Assembly: GCF_013839445.1 (NCBI RefSeq)
Contig: NZ_JACDIT010000004.1
Coordinates: forward strand, 62,001 to 126,000
Direction: 5' to 3'
Length of the DNA: 64,000 nucleotides
Source: Chthonobacter albigriseus
Lineage (GTDB): Bacteria > Pseudomonadota > Alphaproteobacteria > Rhizobiales > Pleomorphomonadaceae
The notes under the pieces were generated by a model. The model ran no database searches. It worked only from the letters and a program-made list of their open reading frames with translations, and was not told the origin of the DNA. The position numbers were made by a program, and so were the translations under genes. This document shows, piece by piece, positions 44,337 through 53,953 of this stretch; within the stretch, counting starts at the first letter, position 1, and every line of letters starts with the position of its first letter.

Positions 44337-45377
44337 TCAGCCTCCGGCGAGCAGCGCGACGGCCACGGCGGGGGCGCAGGAGGCCGCCCTGGCGGCCTCG
44401 GCGGGAGCAACCGGCAGCAGGGCGGAGAGGTCGACATACGGACGCCCGAGCCGACGGGCGAGCTCCGCCACGGCGAACCGGCCGATGCCGCAGCCGACAA
44501 CGGGTGCGTCGGCCGGCAGCGGCGAGGCGGACAGCGCGAGCGCCGCCGCGTCGTGCACCCGCCGGACCTGCGCCTCGGCGAAGGCTTCGGCGACGCGGGT
44601 CCAGCCGGCCTCGTCGAGATCGGCCACATCGCGGCCGACCATGCGCGACAGGCGAAGGCGGCTTTCCGCCACGCTCTTGCCACGGCCGTCGGCAGTCGGG
44701 TGCTGGTCGGCGCCGACATCGAGTCGACCGAGGATGCGGTTGGCGTCCGCCATCGTAGCGAAGTATTCGGCCGCGACGCCGCAGAGCGTGCCTGCCACGG
44801 GCACGGCCGGGGCGATCGCCATCAGCGCGGTCCGCGTCGCGCCGGTGTAGACGAGCTCGCCCGACGCCAGCCGCTCCGCGTCGGTGTAGCCCCGCGCGGC
44901 GACCCGGCCGGCTCGGACCGGAATGATGTCGGTCGTGGTCGAGCCCATGTCGACGAGAAGCGCGTCGGGGACTGCCGCGCCGACGAACGCCGCGGTGGCG
45001 TGCCAGTTGGCGGAGGCGATCGCGTCGGCGTGGCCGGCCGCGGCAGCGGGATCGACGAAGCCGTCCCGGCCGGCGTAGATCCGGACACCGGGACAGCGCC
45101 GCGCGGCGACCGTCGAGAGCCGCGCGACGCCGTCGGCCCGGTTCTCGAACAGGTCGACCAGTTCGCCTGTCATGGTCGCGGCATGCCGGTCGGCAGGCCC
45201 GAGGCGGGCGAGAAGGGCATCGAAGGCCGCGTCGAGCTTGTCGAGGCCCTGCCAGAGCGGGCACGGCTCCTGCGCGACCGCCGCGATGCGGCCATCCACC
45301 ACCCGGGCCGCCTTCAGGTGGGCGCCGCCGATGTCCCAGCCGAGGGTCGCCTTCCCGGCGCCGCCGTGCGATGTCAT
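44337..45377 (-). CDS. Hydantoinase/oxoprolinase-family protein, H4MPT-linked C1 pathway
   Basis: 346 residues from the ATG at 45377, preceded by GAGAGGAAAG. The ASKHA-type fold is shown by TLGWDIGGAHLKAAR at the N-terminus, ALLVDMGSTTTDIIPV mid-protein and VVGCGIGRFAVAELA near the C-terminus. It matches the family conserved in bacteria with H4MPT-linked formaldehyde oxidation, whose biochemical role is unsettled. It is divergent from the HisA-like gene, with only 28 bases between start codons, so they share a control region. Confidence 0.85.
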   Translation of the reverse strand: MTSHGGAGKATLGWDIGGAHLKAARVVDGRIAAVAQEPCPLWQGLDKLDAAFDALLARLGPADRHAATMTGELVDLFENRADGVARLSTVAARRCPGVRIYAGRDGFVDPAAAAGHADAIASANWHATAAFVGAAVPDALLVDMGSTTTDIIPVRAGRVAARGYTDAERLASGELVYTGATRTALMAIAPAVPVAGTLCGVAAEYFATMADANRILGRLDVGADQHPTADGRGKSVAESRLRLSRMVGRDVADLDEAGWTRVAEAFAEAQVRRVHDAAALALSASPLPADAPVVGCGIGRFAVAELARRLGRPYVDLSALLPVAPAEAARAASCAPAVAVALLAGG

Positions 45378-45405
45378 ACTTTCCTCTCCGCCTGCGGAAC
45401 CCATC

Positions 45406-46095
45406 ATGCGCGTCATTCCCGTCCTCGATCTGAAGCACGGCCTCGTCGTCCGCGCCAGGGCCGGTGACCGGGCCGCCTACGCGCCCATCGTCACGCCGCT
45501 GTCGCCGACGTCCGAACTGCTCGACGTGGCGGCGGGCCTGATGTCAGTCGCCCGCTTCGACGCGCTCTATATCGCGGACCTCGACGCGATCGAAGGCCGA
45601 CGCGGCAATCTGGCCGCGATCGCCGCGCTGGCAAAACGCTGGCCGGACGTGGAGATCTGGCTCGACGATGGCCTCCGCGAGGCGTCCGGGCTGGCGGAAC
45701 GTCTGGCGATTCCGGGCCTGCGCCCGGTGATCGGCACGGAGAGCCAGGAGGACGCTGCGGTGCTGCGCGCCGTCGGTGCGCGAGGGGTTCTGTCGCTGGA
45801 CTTCAAGGGCGAGACCTACGCCGGGCCACCGACGCTGCTGGACCCCGCCTGCTGGCCGGAGGATGTGATCGTCATGACGCTCGGACGCGTCGGGACAGGC
45901 GGCGGCCCGGACCTCAACCGGCTGCGCGATATACAGGGTGCCGGCGCGCGGCGGGTCTTTGCTGCGGGTGGTGTGCGGGGACCGGCGGACCTGGAGACGC
46001 TGAAGGCAATGGGCGTTGCGGGTGCGCTGGTCGCGACCGCCCTCCACGCGGGGACGCTGACCGGAGACGACGTTCGGCGCCTCGGCGATTGCTAG
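45406..46095 (+). CDS. HisA/HisF-related TIM-barrel protein of the H4MPT set
   Basis: 229 residues. MRVIPVLDLKHGLVVRAR resembles HisA (VIPAIDL-type start) and ALYIADLDAIEGR its middle, with IVMTLGRVGTGGGPDL late. No his genes are nearby, whereas the divergent partner is an H4MPT-linked protein, and HisA-like proteins recur in those clusters. A pterin or furan cofactor step is therefore more likely than histidine synthesis. Its stop overlaps the convergent scpB stop. Confidence 0.8.
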   Translation: MRVIPVLDLKHGLVVRARAGDRAAYAPIVTPLSPTSELLDVAAGLMSVARFDALYIADLDAIEGRRGNLAAIAALAKRWPDVEIWLDDGLREASGLAERLAIPGLRPVIGTESQEDAAVLRAVGARGVLSLDFKGETYAGPPTLLDPACWPEDVIVMTLGRVGTGGGPDLNRLRDIQGAGARRVFAAGGVRGPADLETLKAMGVAGALVATALHAGTLTGDDVRRLGDC

Positions 46096-46814
46096 TCCTC
46101 GTCCTCGCCGAACTCGCCGAACGGGAGCTCCGGCTCGTCGAGCGGGTCCTCGTCGGGCGTCAGGGCGCTGGCGTCGGTCGGGAGCGGAATGCTGAAACCG
46201 GGGGGGATGTTGCCTTCCAGGAGGCCCGCGCCGCGCAATTCGTCGAGGCCCGGTAGATCGCCGATCGCGTCGAGGCCGAAGTGGACCAGGAAGGCTTCGG
46301 TGGTGCCGTAGGTGATCGGCCGGCCGGGCGAACGCCGGCGGCCGCGCATCCGCACCCAGCCCGCTTCCATCAAGATATCTAGCGTGCCCTTGGCGGTGGA
46401 GACGCCGCGAATCTCCTCGATCTCGGCCCGGGTCACCGGCTGGTGGTAGGCCACGATGGCGAGCGTCTCCAGCGCCACGCGCGTCAGCTTGCGCTGCTCG
46501 GTGGTCTCCCGCTGGAGCAGGAAGGAGAGATCCGGCGCGGTGCGGAACATCCACTTGCCGGCGACACGTACGAGATTGACGCCGCGGCTTTCGTATCGCT
46601 CCGACAACTCGGCGATGAGGTCGGCAACGGCAAGGCCGCGCGGAAGACGGAAGGCGAGGTCGTCCTCCGACAGCGGCTCGGCGGACGCGAACAGCATGGC
46701 CTCGACGATACGGGACGCAAACAGCCGCTCCTCCGGCGACACCGGGCTGTCGCCGTCATCCTCACCGCTCGGCGGCGCCCCATCGGGCTCCGTGTCGTCG
46801 CGATCGGACGTCAC
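46092..46814 (-). CDS. scpB: SMC-ScpA-ScpB complex subunit ScpB
   Basis: 240 residues with two winged-helix domains: IVEAMLFASAEPLSEDDLA and ALETLAIVAYHQPVTRAEIE, with GRPITYGTTEAFLVHFGL. An acidic tail follows. It works with ScpA and SMC in chromosome segregation. The start overlaps the scpA stop (ATGA). Confidence 0.95.
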   Translation of the reverse strand: MTSDRDDTEPDGAPPSGEDDGDSPVSPEERLFASRIVEAMLFASAEPLSEDDLAFRLPRGLAVADLIAELSERYESRGVNLVRVAGKWMFRTAPDLSFLLQRETTEQRKLTRVALETLAIVAYHQPVTRAEIEEIRGVSTAKGTLDILMEAGWVRMRGRRRSPGRPITYGTTEAFLVHFGLDAIGDLPGLDELRGAGLLEGNIPPGFSIPLPTDASALTPDEDPLDEPELPFGEFGEDED

Positions 46815-47662
46815 GACCCGCCCTCCCCCTCCGGCACGGCGCGCGGCCCGGCGGTGCGAATGTAGAGCGGCCCGTAGGCCTCGCTCTGGCGTAGCTCCAG
46901 GCGGCCTTCGCGCACCATCTCCAAGGCCGCGGAAAAGGCCGACGCCCGCACTGTCGCCTTCATCTCCGGACCGGCGAGGTAGGGCAGAAGGAAGCTCTCG
47001 ATCGGCGTCCAGTCGGCCAGACGGCCGACGAGGCGGGTCAGGATCTCGCGCGCGTCAGCAAGCGACCAGACGGTGCGCCTGCGGACATGGACGACGCTGA
47101 CCATTTGCCGTTGCCGCTGCGAGGCGTAGGCGGAGAGAAGGTCGTAGAGCGTAGCGTCGTAGGTGCTGGTGCGCTGGACGGCGACCGGCTCCGGCGCGCC
47201 GCGGGCGAACACGTCACGCCCGAGCCGCGGGCGATTGACGAGGCGGGCCGCGCTGTCGCGCATGGCTTCGAGCCGCTTCAGCCGGAAGGCGAGCAGCGCG
47301 GCGAGTTCCTCGCCCGTCGGCTCGTCGTCGTCCGACTTGACCTCCGGGATCAGCAGGCGCGACTTGAGGTACGCGAGCCACGCGGCCATCACCAGGTAGT
47401 CGGCGGCCAGTTCCAGGCGGAGCTTGCGGGCCTCCTCCACGAAGACGAGGTACTGCTCCGCAAGCGCAAGGATCGAAATCTTGGCGAGATCCACCTTCTG
47501 GCTGCGCGCCAGCGTGAGCAGGAGGTCGAGCGGGCCCTCGAACCCCTCCACGTCGATGATCAGCGGGTTTTCGCCCGCGGGCGGATCGCGGGGAACCGGC
47601 GCGTCAGGGCTCCAGTCACCGTTGTCGGCGGCGGCAGGCAAGGTCTCGTCCGTGGCGCCCAA
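46811..47662 (-). CDS. scpA: SMC-ScpA-ScpB complex kleisin ScpA
   Basis: 283 residues. The kleisin N-terminal helix motif FEGPLDLLLTLARSQKVDL binds the SMC neck, and YLVMAAWLAYLKSRLL follows. The C-terminal winged helix (FLPYLAGPEMKATVRASAF) contacts the SMC head. It lies 12 bases after nagZ in the same operon. Confidence 0.95.
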   Translation of the reverse strand: MGATDETLPAAADNGDWSPDAPVPRDPPAGENPLIIDVEGFEGPLDLLLTLARSQKVDLAKISILALAEQYLVFVEEARKLRLELAADYLVMAAWLAYLKSRLLIPEVKSDDDEPTGEELAALLAFRLKRLEAMRDSAARLVNRPRLGRDVFARGAPEPVAVQRTSTYDATLYDLLSAYASQRQRQMVSVVHVRRRTVWSLADAREILTRLVGRLADWTPIESFLLPYLAGPEMKATVRASAFSAALEMVREGRLELRQSEAYGPLYIRTAGPRAVPEGEGGS

Positions 47663-47674
47663 CCTGCCCTCTCC

Positions 47675-48688
47675 TCAGATGCTGGTGCCGGCGTCGAAGG
47701 CGGCGAGCGCCGCATCGAGCCGGACGTTGATGGCGGCGACGTCCACGGTGTCCGGAGGCCGGACGAAGGACAGCGCCCGCTCGGCGCGGGCGAGCGCCAT
47801 GCCGGACAGTTCGGGAGCAGCGGCGGCCACCTGCTCCATCTCCGCCAGGATGCCGTTGCAGTGGAGAGCGATGTCGCACCCCGCCCGCAGGCAGAACCCG
47901 GCTCGCTCGCCCAGCGAACCGGTCAGCGCGTTCATGGAAAGATCGTCGGAGAACAGCAGCCCCTGAAACCCGATCAGCCCGCGAATGATCTCGCCGATGA
48001 CCACGGACGACTGGGTGGCCGGCCAGTCCGGATCGAGCGCTGTGTAGACCACGTGGGCAGTCATCGCCGCAGGCAGGTCGGCCAGCGCCAGGAAGGGCGC
48101 GAAATCGGCCGCCTCCAGGTCTGCGAGCGGAGCCGTGACCACAGGCAGCGCATGATGGCTGTCGACGGTTGCGCGGCCGTGGCCGGGAATGTGCTTGATG
48201 ACCGGCAGCACGCCGCCCGCAAGGAGCCCGTCCGCGACCGCCCGCCCGTGCGCCGCGACCTTCGCCGGATCGCCGGCGTAGGCGCGATCTCCGACGACTT
48301 CACTCTGGCCGGGAAACCCGAGGTCGAGGTTGGGCATGCAGTCGACTGTGATGCCCGCCGCGCGCAGGTCCTCCGCCATCAGCCGGGCGGTGTCGCGCAT
48401 CAGGGCGAGGTCGCCGGATGCGGCTTCGGCCAGGCGGCGGGCGGACGGATACTTGCGCCAGTTGGGAGCAGTCAGCCGCTGGACGCGGCCGCCTTCCTGA
48501 TCGACGAGAACTGGCGCCTCCCAACCAACGATCGAGCGGAATTCGGCGGTGAGCGCGCGCAGCTGGTCGGGCGATTCCACGTTCCGGCGGAACAGGATCA
48601 TCCCCCACGGCCGCGCATCGGCGAGGAAACGGCGTTCGTCGTCCGTGAGGACCGTGCCGGCGACGCCGGTGACGAAGGCGAGAGTCAT
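47675..48688 (-). CDS. nagZ: Beta-N-acetylhexosaminidase (GH3)
   Basis: 337 residues. The GH3 NagZ signature VIKHIPGHGRATVDSHHALP holds the catalytic His of the Asp-His dyad; VDQEGGRVQRL and the nucleophile region LLFSDDLSMNAL follow the family. NagZ removes GlcNAc from anhydromuropeptides in peptidoglycan recycling. It lies between the SPOR-domain gene and scpA, the usual alphaproteobacterial order. Confidence 0.95.
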   Translation of the reverse strand: MTLAFVTGVAGTVLTDDERRFLADARPWGMILFRRNVESPDQLRALTAEFRSIVGWEAPVLVDQEGGRVQRLTAPNWRKYPSARRLAEAASGDLALMRDTARLMAEDLRAAGITVDCMPNLDLGFPGQSEVVGDRAYAGDPAKVAAHGRAVADGLLAGGVLPVIKHIPGHGRATVDSHHALPVVTAPLADLEAADFAPFLALADLPAAMTAHVVYTALDPDWPATQSSVVIGEIIRGLIGFQGLLFSDDLSMNALTGSLGERAGFCLRAGCDIALHCNGILAEMEQVAAAAPELSGMALARAERALSFVRPPDTVDVAAINVRLDAALAAFDAGTSI

Positions 48689-48770
48689 GTCACGTCACCC
48701 CGGATCGTGGCCGATGGGGAACGGCGCTCGCGGGAGCGCCGTCCGAGGGGACCAGATCGGCGGCCGCCGG

Positions 48771-50327
48771 TCAGTTCTTGACGACGATGCAATCGCCACC
48801 GGCGGCGCGAAGCTGCTCGCAGAGCCCAACGGCCTCCGCGCGGGTGCCCTTGCCGACGCGGGCGCGGTAGTAGATGCCCTTGGCGCCGAGATCGGCACGC
48901 TGGACGTCCGCCGCGTAGCCGCCGAGGATGCCGGGGAACTTCTTCTGCAGCGCCTGGAAGGCCGATACGGCCGCCCCTTCTGACCGCTGCGAGGACAGCT
49001 GCACGAAGGCGGCGGAGCCCGCGGTCGGCGTTGCGGCAGGAGCGGACTCCTGCGCGGGGACGGCGACCGGGTCGACGGAAGCCACCTGCACGGGTTCGGC
49101 GGGCGCCACGGGAGCGGGTGCGACGGCCTGGGCCGGCTGAGCGGGACGCTGCTTGGGAAGCGGAGCGTTCACGGCCGGGGCCGACACGGTTTCGGCTGGA
49201 GCCTGCACCGGCGCCGCCTCAGGCGCTTCGCCGGAGGGCGGAAGCCGCAGGCCAACAGCCGGCGGCTCGAGGGGCGCGACCGTTTCTGTCGATCCGGGCA
49301 GCGCGACAGGCTCGACCGCCGACGTCGTGGAGGTCTCGACCGGAAGGTCGGGCGCCGCGGCAAGCTGGCCGATCGGGTCGGCGATATCCTCGGTGGCGCC
49401 CGGAAGCGCGGCCGTGGCGGCCGGAGCCGGATTGGCGACCGGTTCGAGCGGCGGAAGGGCATCCGCTGTCGACGGCAGGTTCGGCTCGGCGCCGGATTCG
49501 ATCATGGTGCCGTCCGGGCGGACGTTGACCGTGCGGACGCGCCGGGGGCCGAGGTCGAGCGGCTGCTCGCCCGACGGCGTGATCTCCTGGCCGTTCGGCA
49601 AGATGACGCGGGAGACCTGCGGCTGCACGCCGGGAAGATCGGGAACCGTCTCCTCGCGGGTGACCAGACGCTCGTCGCCCTTGGCCGCGGCGCCGTTGAA
49701 GACGACGTTGTTCTCGGCAGGCTCCTCGATGGTGTCGCCCTTGTCCGGTACGATCTTGTAGGGGCCGGTGGGCGCCTGGACGATCTCCGGCTCGCCGAAG
49801 ACACCGCCGCTCGACCCGTAGTACCACCACGCGCCACCGGCGATGATCGCCACCACGAGCAGGCTGGAGACGGCCATAAGCGTGCCGCGGCGGCTGCCCG
49901 AGGTCGGCTCCGGCGCCATGTCGCCCGCCGCATGGGACGGCAGGACACCCGCCGGGAAGCCGTCCGGCTCCGATTCGTCGAGCGCCGCCAGCTCCTCTGC
50001 GAACTGCTCGATGGCGTCGTCGTCCCAGGGATCGGCGTAGCCGGGCTGGTAGTCCGCCTGCGGGGCGCGGGCCCTGCCCTGCGCCTGGCCCTGACCGCCG
50101 GTGAGATCGACGGGATCGAGCGACCCGAGGTTGGACTGAAACTCCGCTGCGAGCGCATCCGTCATGTCGCCGGGCGATCCGCCGCGCCGGCCGACGCTCT
50201 GGATGTCGTCATCCAGCAGGCGAGCCAGTTCCTCCATCGGGTCGCGGCTGTCGCCGCCAAAATAGGCGTCGTCGGCTACGGCCTGGCGTTGATCCCGGTA
50301 GGACGGGGCTCGGCGGATATTGATCAT
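48771..50327 (-). CDS. SPOR-domain membrane protein
   Basis: 518 residues. A cytoplasmic acidic part (about 1-150) precedes one transmembrane helix (LMAVSSLLVVAIIAGGAWWYY). A long Pro/Ala-rich periplasmic linker leads to the C-terminal SPOR domain (FVQLSSQRSEGAAVSAF through GLCEQLRAAGGDCIV). SPOR domains bind denuded septal peptidoglycan, so a role in division or cell-wall remodelling is expected. The start at 50327 is chosen because the upstream extension lacks a ribosome site. Confidence 0.9.
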   Translation of the reverse strand: MINIRRAPSYRDQRQAVADDAYFGGDSRDPMEELARLLDDDIQSVGRRGGSPGDMTDALAAEFQSNLGSLDPVDLTGGQGQAQGRARAPQADYQPGYADPWDDDAIEQFAEELAALDESEPDGFPAGVLPSHAAGDMAPEPTSGSRRGTLMAVSSLLVVAIIAGGAWWYYGSSGGVFGEPEIVQAPTGPYKIVPDKGDTIEEPAENNVVFNGAAAKGDERLVTREETVPDLPGVQPQVSRVILPNGQEITPSGEQPLDLGPRRVRTVNVRPDGTMIESGAEPNLPSTADALPPLEPVANPAPAATAALPGATEDIADPIGQLAAAPDLPVETSTTSAVEPVALPGSTETVAPLEPPAVGLRLPPSGEAPEAAPVQAPAETVSAPAVNAPLPKQRPAQPAQAVAPAPVAPAEPVQVASVDPVAVPAQESAPAATPTAGSAAFVQLSSQRSEGAAVSAFQALQKKFPGILGGYAADVQRADLGAKGIYYRARVGKGTRAEAVGLCEQLRAAGGDCIVVKN

Positions 50328-50408
50328 GGAACCACTTCTCTTCTGGCGCCTGTCCAAATCCCGCGATCATCTTACCGTCCGCGCCTGCTCAGGGCTACGG
50401 TGGAAGGA

Positions 50409-52160
50409 TCAACGCATCTCGTCCGGCGCACTTACTCCAAGAATACTTAAACCAGAAGTGAGCGCAATTTTGACGGCCCGGACGAGGGCGAGACGGGCTC
50501 TCGTCGATCCTGGGTCATCAGGGTTAACAAAGCGCAAATGCGGAAATTCTTTACCTCTGTTCCAGTGAGTATGCAGTTCGCTCGCCAGATCATGCAAGTA
50601 GAATGCGACGCGATGGGGCTCGTGCGCATCCGCCGCGCTTTCGACGATCCGCGGAAACTCCGCCAGCCGCTTGATCAGCGCGAGTTCGCCCGGATCAGTG
50701 AGCGGTGACAGGTCCGTTTCCTCGATCGGCGCGCCGAAGACGCCGGGTGCCTGCTCCTCGGCCTGCCGGAACACGGACTGGCAGCGCGCATGGGCGTACT
50801 GCACGTAGAACACCGGGTTGTCCTTGGACTGCTCCTTGACCTTGACGAAGTCGAAGTCGAGCGGCGCGTCGTTCTTGCGCATCAGCATCATGAAGCGCAC
50901 GGCGTCACGACCCACCTCCTCGACGACCTCGCGCAGGGTGACGAAGTCGCCCGACCGCTTGGACATCTTGAAGGGCTCGCCGGCCCTGAACAGCTTCACC
51001 AGCTGACAGAGCCGCACCACCACCTTGGCCTTGCCGCCGGAGATCGCATCGCCCACCGCCTGCAGCCGCTTGACGTAGCCGCCGTGGTCGGCGCCGAGGA
51101 TGAAGATCATCTCGTCGAACCCGCGCTGCCACTTGGAGAGCATGTAGGCGACGTCGGCCGCAAAATAGGTGTAGCTGCCATCGGACTTCTGCAAGGGCCG
51201 GTCGACGTCGTCGCCATAGTTCGACGCGCGGAACAGCGTCTGCTCCCGGTCCTCCCAATCCTCGGGAAGCTGCCCCTTCGGCGGCGGCAGGCTGCCCTGG
51301 TAGACGAGGCCGCGCGCGCGAAGCTCGTCGAGCATCGCGTCGATCTCGCTGCGGTTCGATGCCCCCCGGTCGTGCAGGGTGCGTTCGGAGAAGAACACCT
51401 CGTGCCGGACGCCCAGCACCTCCAGGTCGCCGCGGATCATGTCCATCATCATTGCGATGGCCAGATCCTTGACGATCGGCATCCACTCCGACTCGGGCAT
51501 CGAGAGCAGCGTATCGCCGTGGTTGGCCTTCAACACCTCGCCGACCGGGACTAGGTAGTCGCCGGGATAGAGCCCTTCGGGGATCTCAATGGTCTCGCCG
51601 AGCGCCTCGCGGTAGCGCAGGAACGCGGACCGAGCGAGCACCTCGATCTGTCCGCCGGCGTCGTTGATGTAGTACTCCTTGGTGACATCGAAGCCGGCGA
51701 AGGCGAGCAGCCCGGCCAGCGCGTCGCCGACAACGGCGCCGCGGCAGTGACCGACGTGCATCGGACCGGTCGGATTGGCCGAGACGTACTCCACGTTGAC
51801 CTTGTGCCCAGCGCCCATGGTGGAGCGCCCAAACGCCTCCGGCTGTTTCAGCACGCTGCTGGCAAAGGCCGTCCAGAAGGCCGGCGCGATCCGCAGGTTG
51901 ATGAAGCCGGGACCGGCAACCTCCACCGCGTCCACATCCGCGTCGTCCCGCAGGGCTTCCGCGATCCGCTCGGCGAGGTCGCGCGGCTTCAGGCCGAGCG
52001 GCTTGGCAAGCACCATCGCCGCGTTGGTGGCGATGTCGCCGTGGGCCGGATCGCGCGGCGGCTCGACAGTGACGCGGGCGAGATCGGCATCTGTCAGCGG
52101 GAGCGATAGCTTGCCGATCGCCGTCCGGACCCGATCGCCGAACACCTGGAACACGTTCAT
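50409..52160 (-). CDS. argS: Arginyl-tRNA synthetase
   Basis: 583 residues from the ATG at 52160. Class I motifs: [19 protein letters not shown] (HIGH variant HVGH) and [18 protein letters not shown] (KMSKS variant). The N-terminal additional domain and C-terminal DALR anticodon-binding domain ([20 protein letters not shown]) are present. Full length. Confidence 0.97.
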   Translation of the reverse strand: MNVFQVFGDRVRTAIGKLSLPLTDADLARVTVEPPRDPAHGDIATNAAMVLAKPLGLKPRDLAERIAEALRDDADVDAVEVAGPGFINLRIAPAFWTAFASSVLKQPEAFGRSTMGAGHKVNVEYVSANPTGPMHVGHCRGAVVGDALAGLLAFAGFDVTKEYYINDAGGQIEVLARSAFLRYREALGETIEIPEGLYPGDYLVPVGEVLKANHGDTLLSMPESEWMPIVKDLAIAMMMDMIRGDLEVLGVRHEVFFSERTLHDRGASNRSEIDAMLDELRARGLVYQGSLPPPKGQLPEDWEDREQTLFRASNYGDDVDRPLQKSDGSYTYFAADVAYMLSKWQRGFDEMIFILGADHGGYVKRLQAVGDAISGGKAKVVVRLCQLVKLFRAGEPFKMSKRSGDFVTLREVVEEVGRDAVRFMMLMRKNDAPLDFDFVKVKEQSKDNPVFYVQYAHARCQSVFRQAEEQAPGVFGAPIEETDLSPLTDPGELALIKRLAEFPRIVESAADAHEPHRVAFYLHDLASELHTHWNRGKEFPHLRFVNPDDPGSTRARLALVRAVKIALTSGLSILGVSAPDEMR

Positions 52161-52232
52161 CTCGAACCTCTTGAGCGCGTCGCGGCCACGCGGGGAAAAG
52201 CCGCCCGCCAAACCGTCGAAACCGGGCGGGGC

Positions 52233-53450
52233 CTAGCGCAAATCCGGTGTGTCGTCAAACCAGCGCCGGTGCTCCTGGATGGCGAAGCGGTCGGTCATGC
52301 CGGCAATGTAGTCGCCGACCCGGCGGGCCAGCACGAACGGGGTGCAGTCGCCCGCCCCTTCCGACCACTCCTCCGGCATCGTCTCGGGCCGTTCCGTGTA
52401 GTGGGCGTAGAGGTCGCGCACCACCCGGTCCGCATTGCGGCGGACGCGTACGACATCCGGGTGACGGTAGAGATGGGGAAACAGGAAGGCCTTGATCGAC
52501 CGGTCCACCGCAGCCATCCGCGGCGAGAAGCAGACGACCGCCCGACCGGCGTGCCGGATGTCGTCGGCCGACTCCGGAGCGATCTCGGCGACGGTGCCGA
52601 GCGCGACGCCGATCACATCCTCCACCATCGCCGTGATCAAGCGGCGGGTCAGCTCGTGGATGGTGCGGTGACGGTCGAGGCCGGGATAGCGCGCCGCGAT
52701 GGCGGCGAGGAAGTCGCCGATCAGCGGCAGGTCCGCCATGTCGGCGAGGTCGAACATCGCCGCGCGCAAACCGTCGTCGATGTCGTGCGCGTCATAGGCG
52801 ATGTCGTCGGCGATCGCGGCGCACTGTGCCTCGGCGCTCGGCCAGGTGTGAAGGTCGAGCGTCCGCCAAGCCGGATAGGAGGTGAGTGCCAGCGGCAGGC
52901 CGGTGTCGGCATAGCGTCCGATCGGCACGCCGACAGCGTCCGTCATCGGCCCATTGTGCTTGACGAGACCCTCCAGCGTCTCCCAGGAGAGGTTGAGGCC
53001 GTCGAAGTCGGCGTAGCGCCGCTCCAGCAGGGTGACGATCCGCAGCGACTGGGCGTTATGGTCGAAGCCGCCATGCTCCCGGAGGCAGGCGTCGAGCGCG
53101 TCCTCCCCGGTGTGGCCGAACGGCGTGTGGCCGAGGTCGTGGGCGAGCGCCAGCGCCTCGGCCAGATCCTCGTCCAGTCGGAGTGCCCGGGCGAGCGCGC
53201 GGGCGATCTGCGCCACCTCGATGGTGTGGGTGAGCCTCGTCCTGTAGTGGTCGCCCTCGTGGTAGACGAACACCTGCGTCTTGTGCTTCAGCCGGCGGAA
53301 GGCCGCGGAGTGGATGATGCGGTCGCGATCGCGCTGGTAGGGCGTGCGCGTCGGGCTTTCCGGCTCGGCCACGAGGCGGCCGCGCGTGGCGGACGGATTC
53401 ACAGCGTAGGCAGCCCTCGGTTCGACCCCGAAACCCAGCCTCTGCGACAC
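52233..53450 (-). CDS. dgt: dGTP triphosphohydrolase-like protein
   Basis: 405 residues from the GTG at 53450, preceded by AAAGGGG; the longer ATG frame adds an unlikely extension. The HD domain is clear: [37 protein letters not shown] and later [17 protein letters not shown]. It converts dNTPs to nucleosides, likely regulating dNTP pools. Family type 2 by length. It is first in the dgt-argS-SPOR-nagZ-scpA-scpB run and divergent from the IscA-type gene. Confidence 0.93.
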   Translation of the reverse strand: MSQRLGFGVEPRAAYAVNPSATRGRLVAEPESPTRTPYQRDRDRIIHSAAFRRLKHKTQVFVYHEGDHYRTRLTHTIEVAQIARALARALRLDEDLAEALALAHDLGHTPFGHTGEDALDACLREHGGFDHNAQSLRIVTLLERRYADFDGLNLSWETLEGLVKHNGPMTDAVGVPIGRYADTGLPLALTSYPAWRTLDLHTWPSAEAQCAAIADDIAYDAHDIDDGLRAAMFDLADMADLPLIGDFLAAIAARYPGLDRHRTIHELTRRLITAMVEDVIGVALGTVAEIAPESADDIRHAGRAVVCFSPRMAAVDRSIKAFLFPHLYRHPDVVRVRRNADRVVRDLYAHYTERPETMPEEWSEGAGDCTPFVLARRVGDYIAGMTDRFAIQEHRRWFDDTPDLR

Positions 53451-53591
53451 GGCAAGCCCCTTTCTCGCAGCCCCGGTCGCCGAAGCGTGATGCCGCTCCG
53501 ATTGACCATACTCCACAACGTACTTACCTATTGGGACGGAATGCTGACAAGGCGCGCCCTGCGGGCGCCCGGCAAGCGGGCTGATGCTCTC

Positions 53592-53933
53592 ATGACCACT
53601 GACGTCATCGATACCGTGACACTGACCGAACGTGCCGCCCGGCGGATCGCCAGGATCGTCGCCAAGGAGCCAGCGGCGAAAGCCCTGCGCGTTTCGGTGG
53701 AAGGCGGTGGCTGCTCGGGCTTCTCCTACAAGTTCGACCTGACCGACGCCGCGGGCGACGACGACGTTGTGATCGAGCGCGACGGTGCGACCGTCTACGT
53801 CGACGCGGTCTCACTGCCGTTCATGGCCGGTTCGGAGATCGACTTCGTGGACGACCTGATGGGCCAGTCCTTCCAGATCCGCAACCCGAACGCCACCGCC
53901 AGCTGCGGCTGCGGCACCAGCTTCGCGGTTTGA
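53592..53933 (+). CDS. erpA: A-type iron-sulfur assembly protein (IscA/ErpA family)
   Basis: 113 residues. Three conserved cysteines appear in [12 protein letters not shown] and SCGCGTSF, which bind iron or Fe-S clusters. ErpA-type proteins deliver clusters to apoproteins. The ribosome site is weak, but homology begins at the ATG. Subfamily (IscA, ErpA, SufA) cannot be separated by eye. Confidence 0.9.
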   Translation: MTTDVIDTVTLTERAARRIARIVAKEPAAKALRVSVEGGGCSGFSYKFDLTDAAGDDDVVIERDGATVYVDAVSLPFMAGSEIDFVDDLMGQSFQIRNPNATASCGCGTSFAV

Positions 53934-53953
53934 CGTTACCGGTCCGAGCGGGT

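Noticed and set aside
45406-46095. True HisA of histidine synthesis
   Set aside because: No other his genes nearby and the divergent partner is an H4MPT-linked protein; sequence is only HisA-like.
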